From contig JAJDDH010000264.1 of NCBI GenBank assembly GCA_029260415.1, forward strand, positions 1 to 7,032: a stretch of 7,032 bases of DNA, read 5' to 3'. A model generated the notes under the pieces. The model was not told the origin of the DNA. It worked only from the letters and a program-made list of their open reading frames with translations, and made no database searches. Within the stretch, counting starts at the first letter, position 1. Each line of letters starts with the position of its first letter. This DNA comes from Phycisphaerales bacterium. Lineage in GTDB: Bacteria; Planctomycetota; Phycisphaerae; Phycisphaerales; UBA1924. Positions 1 to 6,370 of this stretch are shown piece after piece. A program made the translations under genes and the position numbers.

Positions 1-1482
1 GTCCTCCAGGGCTCGCTCGACGCCGACAGCCCCGCCGAGCTGCTCGAGATCTTCGACACCGTGACCGTCGGGCCGGGCGCCGTCATCCGCGCCACCGGGG
101 GCCAGCTGGGGCTGAACTCCGCGACCATCGTCAACGCCAACCTCGACTCGTCCGCGGGCGGACGCGTCCGCACCACCAACGCCCTGAGCCTCCTCGACGG
201 CCCCGCGATCAACAGCGGCACGCTCGCCATCCTCGGGGGGGGCGACACGATCGAGGCCAACAGCTCGATCCAGAACGACGGCGTCATCCAGCTCAACCCC
301 GACGTGACCGTCTTCAACTCCACACTCCTGCTCTCGGGCACGCCCAGCATCACGGGCGCCGGGCAGATCGAGATGACCCTGGCCAGCAGCGACACCAACG
401 ACGCCAAGATCGAGGCCGCCGCGGGCGTCACCGCTGCGATCGGCGCGGGGCAGACCATCACCGGCGCCGGGCGTTTCGTGGGCGATTTCCTGAGCGACGC
501 CCGCATCGAGGCGACCTCCGATCTGTATCCGCTGGAACTGCGTGGGAGCATCACGCAGGCGTCGGGTGTGATCGCAGCCGACAACGCGGTCTTCGCGCTC
601 GTCAACGGCATCGTCACCGGCGGCGCCCTCGAGACCAGCAACGCCGGTGTCGTCACCGCCGCCTCGGGCGCCGACAACGCCATCGCCGACCTTACCAGCA
701 CGGGCGATCTCGGCATCGACGGCACGGGCGCGACACTCACCGCCTCGGGCGCGATCGTCAACGACGGACGCGTCCTCATCAACCGCACGGTCCAGGTCTT
801 CAACGCCACCCTCGCGCTCAGCGACGGCGCCAGCATCACCGGGACCGGCGAGATCAACATGTCCTCACCCAGCGACCTCGGCGACGCCCGCATCAGCGTC
901 CCCGCCGGGACCGCCTCGCTCGGACCCAACCAGACCGTCACCGGCGAGGGGCGCACCGTGGGCAGCCTCAACATCCTCGGCACGATCGCCCCGGGCGCCA
1001 GCGCCGGTCAGATCCAGTGCAACGCCGGCACGATCACCCTGGGCGCGACGACGCGTCTGGAAGTCGAGCTCGCCGCCGCAGGCGGGCTCTCGCACGACCG
1101 CATCACCGGAACCGCCGATCATGTCCTCGCGGGCGACCTGGTCGTCTCCGAGATCGACGCGTACGTCCCCGTCGTGGGCGACGAGTTCGTCCTGATCGAC
1201 GGCGCCAGCGTCTCGGGCGAGTTCGACAGCGCTACGTTCCCCGCGACCCTGCCCAACCGCGTCTACCGCCTCTTCTACGAGGCCGACCGCGTCCTGCTCG
1301 TCTACACCTGCGACGGCGACTTCGCCCCGCCCTACGACGTGCTCGACTTCTCCGATGTGCTCGCCTTCCTCACCGCCTTCAGCACGGGCGACTCGCTCGT
1401 CGACCTCGCCCCGCCCTTCGGCGTCTTCGACTTCTCCGATGTCATCGCCTTCCTGACCGCCTTCGGCACGGGCTGCCCGTGA
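1..1482 (+). CDS. Secreted beta-solenoid-like protein with C-terminal GC-type dockerin tail (5' partial)
   Basis: The reading frame is open from the first base, so the N-terminus and any signal peptide lie upstream; the GTG at 61 is only an internal codon. 493 residues are visible. Most are low-complexity Gly/Ala/Thr/Ser/Asn-rich sequence with short hydrophobic strands, as in right-handed beta-helix or autotransporter-passenger proteins, and include an internal duplication (about residues 82-162 and 242-322). Next comes a segment like the end of autotransporter-type passenger repeats: 'GTIAPGASAGQIQ', then 'VGDEFVLIDGASVSGEF'. The last 57 residues start at Cys437 and end Gly-Cys-Pro, forming two dockerin-like repeats. 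Such tails are known on exported Phycisphaerae proteins and are thought to mediate anchoring or sorting. The substrate or ligand is unknown; a structural or adhesive surface role is inference. An intrinsic terminator follows 45 nt after the stop. Confidence 0.88.
   Translation, partial: VLQGSLDADSPAELLEIFDTVTVGPGAVIRATGGQLGLNSATIVNANLDSSAGGRVRTTNALSLLDGPAINSGTLAILGGGDTIEANSSIQNDGVIQLNPDVTVFNSTLLLSGTPSITGAGQIEMTLASSDTNDAKIEAAAGVTAAIGAGQTITGAGRFVGDFLSDARIEATSDLYPLELRGSITQASGVIAADNAVFALVNGIVTGGALETSNAGVVTAASGADNAIADLTSTGDLGIDGTGATLTASGAIVNDGRVLINRTVQVFNATLALSDGASITGTGEINMSSPSDLGDARISVPAGTASLGPNQTVTGEGRTVGSLNILGTIAPGASAGQIQCNAGTITLGATTRLEVELAAAGGLSHDRITGTADHVLAGDLVVSEIDAYVPVVGDEFVLIDGASVSGEFDSATFPATLPNRVYRLFYEADRVLLVYTCDGDFAPPYDVLDFSDVLAFLTAFSTGDSLVDLAPPFGVFDFSDVIAFLTAFGTGCP
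244..966 (+). repeat. Internal duplication in the beta-solenoid region
   Basis: Two copies of an about 80-residue unit lie at 244-486 and 724-966, offset by about 160 residues. Matching anchors are IQNDGVIQLN / IVNDGRVLIN, VFNSTLLLSG / VFNATLALSD, SITGAGQIEM / SITGTGEINM and QTITGAGRFVG / QTVTGEGRTVG. Weaker similarity upstream of each copy (GGRVRTTNA / GGALETSNA) suggests that the true repeat is about 150-160 residues with small indels. This supports a repetitive solenoid fold. Confidence 0.75.
1309..1479 (+). repeat. Two-unit GC-type dockerin-like tail
   Basis: Two copies with an 84-nt (28-residue) period lie at 1318-1389 and 1402-1473. They read DFAPPYDVLDFSDVLAFL... and DLAPPFGVFDFSDVIAFL..., identical at 18 of 24 compared positions. 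The tail is bracketed by Cys437 and Cys492 of the visible protein and ends Gly-Cys-Pro. Each unit resembles an EF-hand-like dockerin half (loop, then a helix with the AFLTAF core). The usual Asn/Asp-Gly calcium-loop residues are replaced by Ala-Pro-Pro-aromatic. The two cysteines could form a disulfide clasp, which is inference. Confidence 0.85.
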
Positions 1483-1527
1483 CCGACTGACTCAACCGTC
1501 CGGGCCCCCTTGAGGAGAGGGGGGAGT

Positions 1528-1580
1528 GAGGGGTTCGCTCGTGCGTCTTCAACGGCGTACGCGGCGAACCTCTTTTTTTT
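1528..1580 (+). terminator. Intrinsic terminator of the dockerin-tailed protein gene
   Basis: The left arm GAGGGGTTCGC (1528-1538) pairs with GCGAACCTCTT (1564-1574) over 11 bp, including two G-U pairs (1528/1574 and 1531/1571). The 25-nt intervening segment can itself pair weakly (GCGT 1543-1546 with ACGC 1559-1562). An eight-T run (1573-1580) overlaps and follows the stem, giving the U-tract expected on the plus strand. The stem begins 45 nt after the stop at 1482. Confidence 0.65.
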
Positions 1581-1699
1581 GGACCGGGCACTCGCTCGAT
1601 GGATCGGACGCCCTGGCGCAAAAACAGAGCCAGCAGCCCAAGGACAGCGCCTCTCTCCAAGCGCGGTCACGGAGCTGCCGGTCTTGTCGTTCGCTTGAG

Positions 1700-1719
1700 A
1701 ACCCCCCTTCCGGGGGGTT
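1700..1719 (-). terminator. Perfect 8-bp GC hairpin, possible terminator for the minus-strand unit
   Basis: AACCCCCC (1700-1707) and GGGGGGTT (1712-1719) are perfect inverted repeats around a 4-nt loop. Read on the minus strand the loop is GGAA, a GNRA-type tetraloop, which suggests that the RNA made from the minus strand is the functional form. It lies about 120 nt past the glycosyltransferase stop. There is no T-tract after it, so it may be a weak terminator or an mRNA 3'-end stabiliser. Confidence 0.4.
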
Positions 1720-1836
1720 GGCCGAGGGCCGCTCTCTCTCCGATCACGAACGCCAATCCAACGTATCCAAGACGCGGATCGCACACAACCGAGCGGATCC
1801 CGAGCCGCGGAGATTTTGCCGAGTGCTCACCTGGTC

Positions 1837-3384
1837 CTACTCGGTGGTGGGAGATGTCCGGCGTCGTAAATACATGCGAAGAACATATTTAGACACGCTT
1901 TGTTCGTCGAGCAAGCCCACGTGAGCGCTCTCGATCTGGCTCTGCAGCCCTTCGGACTCAGGACTCCGTTTATCCACACGGATCAATACCAGATCCCAGG
2001 GCTCAGGCGGGGACGATGCGCCGTTCCAGGGGGTCCAGCGAATCGAGACCTCGTCCCCATAGCCGGCCCCCTTGAGCACCCGCCGGATCTCGCCCAGGAC
2101 CTCGGGGCGGGCTTCGACCGCGTCGTCGGCGACGAGCACCGCCGGCAGGGGCGTGCCCCCGTCCTCGATCGATCGCACCAACGCCTGCCCCATCAGGCGA
2201 CCCGCGTCCCGCCCGCTCGACGCCCGCACGCCCGCCTCGCGCGAGCCGATGTAGACCCACCCCGCGCCCACGAGCACAAACACCCACACCGCCGGTCGCC
2301 CCAGCAGCATGAGGCGGGCAATCCGGGCGCGCAGCGGGGTGAACGCGCCGTCGCGGAACGCGCCGCGCAGCGCGTACGACGCCAGCGGCGTGATCAGCAC
2401 GATCCCGCCCATCACGTACCTCGGGTTGGTCACCCCGAAGCCCAGCCACACCGCCATCGCCAGCACCCACGCCCACGCGAGCACGCGGGCGGTCGTCAGC
2501 ATCTGCCCCTCGCGCTCGTCGCGCTCGCCCTCGCGCCGCGCGTCCGGGCCCCAGGGCAGCAGCAGCGCCAGCGACGCGGGCAACGCGTATACGAACGCCG
2601 TGGGCCCCAGCGCGAGTACGGGCAGCACCCCGCCCGACCACAGGTGCGTGCCCGGCGCCTCACGGATCGCTGTCTCATCGCCCAGCGCGCGAGCCACCGC
2701 CGCGAGCACCCCGCCCACGATCGCGACCCCCGCGATCAGCCCGATCCAGAGCCATGGTGAGACCAGCGGTCGCCAGCTCCGGCGCACGATCGCGCCAGCG
2801 CCGACCACCCCCAGCAGCACCGGGGCGCCCACGGGCCCCTTGCTCAGCCCCGCGACGACCACGCCCAGCACGAGCACCGCGCACAGCAGCGGGCGGGCGC
2901 TTTTTGCTCGATTCACGAGCAGGTCAACGCACGCCAGCGCCGCGAGCTGAATGCCCAGCGCGTGGATCGCCTCGATCTCGGCGCTGCGGGCGCTCTCCCA
3001 CATGATCGGCGCGAGCGCCTGCGCCAGCCCCGCGCCCAGGCCCCAGCGCGCCCCGAACCAGCGCCGCCCGAACGCGAGGGCGACGAGCGCCATGATCGTC
3101 GCGCTTGCCGCGGACACGGCCCGGGCCGCCAGCTCGGTCTGCCCCAGCGCCATGGAGCTGACCGCGACCGCCCAGCTCATGCCCGGGGGCTTGCGCAGGT
3201 AGGGCATGCCGAACATGCGGGGGGTGAGCCAGTCGCCCGAGTCGAGCATCTCCCAGGCGGGGATGACGCGGTGGGCCTCGGTCATCGCCAGCCCGCCGCG
3301 CCCGAGCAGGGGCCACGAGACGGCGGCGCACGCGAGCAGCACCAGCGCGTACTGGATCCAACATCGTTCGTGCAGTCTGGCCAT
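1837..3384 (-). CDS. Membrane GT-C glycosyltransferase, ArnT/PMT (GT39/GT83) type
   Basis: This 515-residue protein has about 11-12 hydrophobic segments (first at residues 11-28, last near 364-380) and a soluble C-terminal part (about 380-515). ArnT/PMT-type enzymes move sugars from polyprenyl-phosphate carriers onto lipids or proteins on the outer face of the cytoplasmic membrane. Family features include the first-loop pattern TEAHR...WEMLDSGDWLTP (35-55), then PYLRKPPG (61-68), GLSKGP (179-184) and NPRYVMGG (320-327). The first-loop acidic pair, DE in E. coli ArnT, reads Thr35-Glu36 here, and the later conserved Asp (ArnT 'AVLDPF') appears as Glu. The ATG at 3384 lies 20 nt after the phosphatase stop, so co-transcription is likely; there is no Shine-Dalgarno sequence. 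The 3' end around 1862-1910 is AT-richer than the rest. The family call is solid; acceptor and donor are unknown. Confidence 0.85.
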   Translation of the reverse strand: MARLHERCWIQYALVLLACAAVSWPLLGRGGLAMTEAHRVIPAWEMLDSGDWLTPRMFGMPYLRKPPGMSWAVAVSSMALGQTELAARAVSAASATIMALVALAFGRRWFGARWGLGAGLAQALAPIMWESARSAEIEAIHALGIQLAALACVDLLVNRAKSARPLLCAVLVLGVVVAGLSKGPVGAPVLLGVVGAGAIVRRSWRPLVSPWLWIGLIAGVAIVGGVLAAVARALGDETAIREAPGTHLWSGGVLPVLALGPTAFVYALPASLALLLPWGPDARREGERDEREGQMLTTARVLAWAWVLAMAVWLGFGVTNPRYVMGGIVLITPLASYALRGAFRDGAFTPLRARIARLMLLGRPAVWVFVLVGAGWVYIGSREAGVRASSGRDAGRLMGQALVRSIEDGGTPLPAVLVADDAVEARPEVLGEIRRVLKGAGYGDEVSIRWTPWNGASSPPEPWDLVLIRVDKRSPESEGLQSQIESAHVGLLDEQSVSKYVLRMYLRRRTSPTTE

Positions 3385-3404
3385 GCCGGGGCGAGCCTAG
3401 CCCG

Positions 3405-4082
3405 TCAGGGCGAGGCGGGCGTGGGGGCGGGGGGCGTCGGGCCGTCGTAGGGGATGGGCACGCCCGTCTCGAGGCTCTCGCGGATCGGCTCGCTCCACCG
3501 GACGAGCATCTCGCGCAGGTGCGGGTTGTCGCTCGGGTCGTGCCGGTACCGCTGGGCCTCGAGCATCGCGTCGTCGAGGCTGGTCCCCTCGATGAGCATG
3601 CGGTAGAAGGCGACGGCCGCGCCGGTGCGCTGGGCGCCCGCGGCGCAGTGCACGAGCACGGGCGCGCGCTCGGGATCGGTCATGACGCGCAGGGCCTGCA
3701 CGTACTCGTTGGGGTCGCCCTGGGCGTCGCCGAAGAGGCGGAGGCTGACCCGCTCCACGCCCAGGGCGTCGAGGGTCCGCTGCTCGCGGATCTCGCCGGG
3801 CGAGCCAGGGTGGTGCGCGCCCAGGTCCACGACGGTGCGCACGCCCGCTTGCGTTGCGATCTTCTTGAGGGCGGCGGGGGTGAGCTCGCCCGCGCGGTAG
3901 AGCTGGCCCTCGCGCACGGCGCCGAAGTTCTTGGGGCTGAGGTTGGGCTGGAGCACGTGGACCCACGCGAGCGCGCCCAGGGCGATCACGCCGACGATGA
4001 CCAGGGCGTTGCGCGTGAACCGGGCCCAGGACCAGGCCCGGGGCGCAGCGTGGGATTCTGGATGTGGTGTGTGGGTGTCCAT
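3405..4082 (-). CDS. Membrane-anchored dual-specificity/tyrosine-type phosphatase
   Basis: This 225-residue protein has an N-terminal hydrophobic segment at about 26-44 (ALVIVGVIALGALAWVHVL), consistent with a single membrane anchor, followed by a phosphatase domain (about 50-205). The P-loop HCAAGAQRTG gives the CX5R signature with nucleophile Cys146 and Arg152. Upstream, 'GQLYRAGELT' and 'GVRTVVDLGAHH' match the opening of bacterial DSP-like phosphatases. The tail is Pro-rich (PTPPAPTPASP). The family hydrolyses phospho-Tyr/Ser/Thr, or in some members lipid or inositol phosphates; the substrate here cannot be told. The ATG at 4082 is chosen because it places the anchor near the N-terminus; the frame stays open upstream but would run antisense through recR. 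It is the first gene of a two-gene unit with the glycosyltransferase and diverges from recR across 30 bp. Confidence 0.85.
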   Translation of the reverse strand: MDTHTPHPESHAAPRAWSWARFTRNALVIVGVIALGALAWVHVLQPNLSPKNFGAVREGQLYRAGELTPAALKKIATQAGVRTVVDLGAHHPGSPGEIREQRTLDALGVERVSLRLFGDAQGDPNEYVQALRVMTDPERAPVLVHCAAGAQRTGAAVAFYRMLIEGTSLDDAMLEAQRYRHDPSDNPHLREMLVRWSEPIRESLETGVPIPYDGPTPPAPTPASP

Positions 4083-4112
4083 GGGCAAGGCGATTCGGCA
4101 TATGATTTGCTT
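4078..4112 (+). promoter_or_regulatory. Putative leaderless promoter of recR
   Basis: A strong -10-like hexamer TATGAT (4101-4106) lies 6 nt before the GTG start of recR at 4113. The expected transcription start, about 7 nt past the -10, therefore falls on or beside the start codon, predicting a leaderless message. The -35 region (around 4076-4083) is poor and overlaps the start codon of the divergent phosphatase gene. No Shine-Dalgarno sequence is present, which agrees with leaderless initiation. Confidence 0.5.
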
Positions 4113-4784
4113 GTGAGCCCACCCGAGTCCAGCCCGCGCCGAGCAGGATCTCCGTACCCGGAGGCCGTGGACCGTCTGATGGACGAGCTGGGACGCCTGC
4201 CCGGCATCGGGCGTAGGTCCGCCGAGCGTCTGGCGTTCCACCTGCTCAAGGGGGACGAGCCCAGCGCGATGCGCCTGGCCAGGGCGATCGAGGACGTCAA
4301 AAAGACGGTCCGCCACTGCCAGCACTGTTTCACGCTTTGCGACGGGGAGCTCTGCCAGATCTGCGCCGACCCGAGGCGGGAGCGCCAGCGGGTGCTGGTC
4401 GTCGAGCAGCCCAAGGACCTGATCGCCCTCGAGCAAACAGGCATGTACAAGGGCCTGTACCACGTGCTGATGGGGCGCCTGGCCCCGCTTGACGGCGTCG
4501 GGCCCGACGCGCTCACCATCGACCGCCTGCTCGAACGCATCGACACGCCCGATCGGTTCGCGACGCCCGGGGGCGAGAGCGAGGCGATCACGGAGGTGAT
4601 CCTGGGCCTGAACCCGACGCTTGAGGGCGACGGCACGGCGCTGTACCTGGCCGACGCGCTCAAGGGGCGGGCGGTGACCGTCAGCCGGCTGGCGCGCGGG
4701 CTGCCCACGGGCTGGTCGCTGGAGTTCGCGAACAAGGCGGTGCTGGGCGACGCGATCACGGGGCGACAGAGCCTGGAGAGCTGA
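4113..4784 (+). CDS. recR: Recombination mediator protein RecR
   Basis: RecR works with RecO (and RecF) in the cytoplasm to load RecA on SSB-coated single-stranded DNA during gap repair. The 223-residue product shows all family parts in order: an N-terminal helix-hairpin-helix (GRLPGIGRRSAERLAFHLL, 27-45), a four-Cys zinc finger (C69, C72, C81, C84; CX2C-X8-CX2C), and a Toprim domain from VLVVEQPKDLIALEQTG to NPTLEGDGTALY (94-178). The C-terminal GLPTGWSLEF...GRQ also matches. It is longer than the usual about 200 residues because of about 12 extra N-terminal residues and an about 11-residue insertion (143-158) just before ITEVIL. The GTG at 4113 is preferred because it follows the -10 at the right distance; Val19 (GTG, 4167) and Met23 (ATG, 4179) are later alternatives. 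rpoN starts 9 nt after its stop. Confidence 0.96.
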   Translation: MSPPESSPRRAGSPYPEAVDRLMDELGRLPGIGRRSAERLAFHLLKGDEPSAMRLARAIEDVKKTVRHCQHCFTLCDGELCQICADPRRERQRVLVVEQPKDLIALEQTGMYKGLYHVLMGRLAPLDGVGPDALTIDRLLERIDTPDRFATPGGESEAITEVILGLNPTLEGDGTALYLADALKGRAVTVSRLARGLPTGWSLEFANKAVLGDAITGRQSLES

Positions 4785-4793
4785 GCGGCACGG

Positions 4794-6365
4794 ATGCGTT
4801 TCGAAACCTCCCAACACATGAAGCTCGGCCAGCAGATGAAGCTGGCGCCCAGGATGATCCAGTCGATGGAGATCCTGCAGATGCCCCTCGCCGAGCTGGA
4901 GGAGCGCATCGAGCAGGAGCTCGAGACCAACCCCACGCTGGAGCTGCTCGACCAGGCGCCCGAGGAGGGCGAACGCGAGTACGACGAGGCGCCCGAGCGC
5001 GACGCGCCCAGCGACGCGAGCGACACCTCACGCGACGACAAGGAACTCGTCCTGGACACTCCTGACGACTTCGCCCGCCTCGACGACTACGGCGAGGCCA
5101 ACCCGGAGGCGGTCGAGAACGAGTTCAGCGAGTCGCGGAATGACTCGGACTCGCCCTTTGATCGGCGCCTGGAGCCTGGCGAGCGCCGCCAGCAGAACAG
5201 CGGCGAACGCGACGCCAAGACCGACGCGATGGCCAGCATCAGCGCCCGCGGCCCGTCGATGCGCGAACAGCTGCTCGACCAATGGCGGATGGTCGATGTT
5301 GATGAGACCCTTCGCCCCGTCGGAGCGCTCGTGATCGAGGCCCTCGACGACGACGGGTATCTGCGGCAAGAACTCGCCTCGGTCGGGCAGGAGGAGAAGC
5401 AGCCGCCCGCGCCCGAGTCGCTGGAGATGGCCCTGGAGGCGGTGCAGGTGCTGCTCGACCCCCCGGGCGTGGCGGCCCGCGACGCCCGCGAGTGCCTGCT
5501 GCTGCAGATCGACGCCCAGTCCGACCTCCCCGCGGCGGGGCGGATCGCCGATGCGGACGACCTGGCGCTGGCGCGGGTCATCGCGGACAAGGGGCTCGAC
5601 GACCTGGCCAAGAACCGTCTGCCCAAGATCGCGCAGGCGACGGGGCTGGACATGGACCAGATCAAGCGGGGGGTGGAGACGCTCCGCCGCCTGTCGCTGG
5701 CGCCGGCGCGGGTGCTCTCGAGCGAGGGCGCCGAGCCGATCATCCCCGACGCGATCGTGGAGTACGACGACGAGGGCGACCGGTACGTCGCGTACCTGAG
5801 CGACTCGCGGGCGTCGAATCTGCGGATTAATCGTGAGTACGCGCTGATGGCCAAGGACCGGGCCGCGCCCAAGCGGGACCGGGACTTTCTCAAGAAGAAC
5901 CTCTCCAACGCGCAGTGGCTGCTTGACGCCGTGGAGCAGCGCCGCTCCACGCTGATGCGGGTGATCAACGTCGTGATCGCCGAGCAGCGTGAGTTCTTTG
6001 ACTACGGGCCCGAGGCCCTCAAGCCCCTGCCCATGACGCAGGTGGCCGAGCAGCTGGGGGTGCACGTGGCGACGGTCTCGCGGGCGGTGGCGGACAAGCA
6101 CCTGCTCTCGCCGCGGGGCGTGGTTCCCCTGCGTGGGTTCTTCACGGGCGGGCTGGCGACCGAGTCTGGCGAGGAGGTCAGCGCCAACGCGGTGCGGGCG
6201 GCGCTGCAGGAGATCCTCGACAGCGAGGACAAGGCCAAGCCGCTCTCGGACGAGGCATTGTCGGCCGCGCTCAAGGAGCGGGGGTACGACATAGCACGCC
6301 GGACCGTCGCGAAATACCGGGGACAGATGGACGTGCCCAGTGCCCGGATGCGCAAGCAGTTCTAG
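4794..6365 (+). CDS. rpoN: RNA polymerase sigma-54 factor RpoN
   Basis: RpoN directs RNA polymerase to -24/-12 promoters and needs AAA+ enhancer-binding activators to open DNA. The 523-residue protein has Region I (about 9-52: LGQQMKLAPRMIQSMEILQM then ELETNPTLEL), a long acidic, variable Region II (about 53-145), and a core-binding domain (about 150-345) with DDDGYL and DPPGVAARDARECLLLQ. The DNA-binding part follows, with a helix-turn-helix at about 413-434 (MTQVAEQLGVHVATVSRAV), SPRGVVPLRGFF (439-450) and the RpoN box ARRTVAKYR (501-509). It appears intact and full length. It is probably co-transcribed with recR (9-nt gap); no Shine-Dalgarno lies at the usual distance, and the nearest GGAG ends 15 nt before the start. 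No activator gene is in the window. Confidence 0.97.
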   Translation: MRFETSQHMKLGQQMKLAPRMIQSMEILQMPLAELEERIEQELETNPTLELLDQAPEEGEREYDEAPERDAPSDASDTSRDDKELVLDTPDDFARLDDYGEANPEAVENEFSESRNDSDSPFDRRLEPGERRQQNSGERDAKTDAMASISARGPSMREQLLDQWRMVDVDETLRPVGALVIEALDDDGYLRQELASVGQEEKQPPAPESLEMALEAVQVLLDPPGVAARDARECLLLQIDAQSDLPAAGRIADADDLALARVIADKGLDDLAKNRLPKIAQATGLDMDQIKRGVETLRRLSLAPARVLSSEGAEPIIPDAIVEYDDEGDRYVAYLSDSRASNLRINREYALMAKDRAAPKRDRDFLKKNLSNAQWLLDAVEQRRSTLMRVINVVIAEQREFFDYGPEALKPLPMTQVAEQLGVHVATVSRAVADKHLLSPRGVVPLRGFFTGGLATESGEEVSANAVRAALQEILDSEDKAKPLSDEALSAALKERGYDIARRTVAKYRGQMDVPSARMRKQF

Positions 6366-6370
6366 TCCCA

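Larger units (their letters stand above)
1483..1836. other. Gene-free gap between convergent genes
   Basis: This 354-bp stretch separates the stops of two genes that run toward each other. It holds the intrinsic terminator at 1528-1580 and the GC hairpin at 1700-1719. A small 6-bp hairpin (CCCCCT at 1505-1510 with AGGGGG at 1518-1523) comes just before the terminator. Short open frames cross it on both strands, but none has a recognisable product and most run into neighbouring genes. I see no tRNA, insertion sequence or clear promoter here. Confidence 0.7.

Noticed and set aside
1332..1784. 150-residue minus-strand open frame across the dockerin tail and intergenic gap
   Set aside because: Its C-terminal half is antisense to the dockerin repeats, the rest crosses the terminator stem and T-run, and no family resemblance is visible.
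1862..1910. AT-rich patch with a bulged inverted repeat (AAATAC...ATATTT)
   Set aside because: It lies within the last codons of the glycosyltransferase (residues around SKYVLRMY) and the pairing is short and imperfect, so I do not call a promoter or attachment site.
1510..1924. Several short plus-strand open frames in the convergent gap
   Set aside because: They begin within or near the terminator, have Arg/Ser/Pro-rich shadow composition and no start signals; one overlaps the end of the glycosyltransferase gene on the opposite strand.
3519..4112. Plus-strand upstream extension of the recR frame
   Set aside because: It is antisense to the phosphatase gene, and RecR homology begins only after the GTG at 4113, where the predicted promoter also points.
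4083..4817. Minus-strand upstream extension of the phosphatase frame (245 extra residues, to an ATG at 4817)
   Set aside because: It is fully antisense to recR and the start of rpoN, has low-complexity Arg/Gln/Leu composition, and would move the membrane anchor to the middle of the protein.
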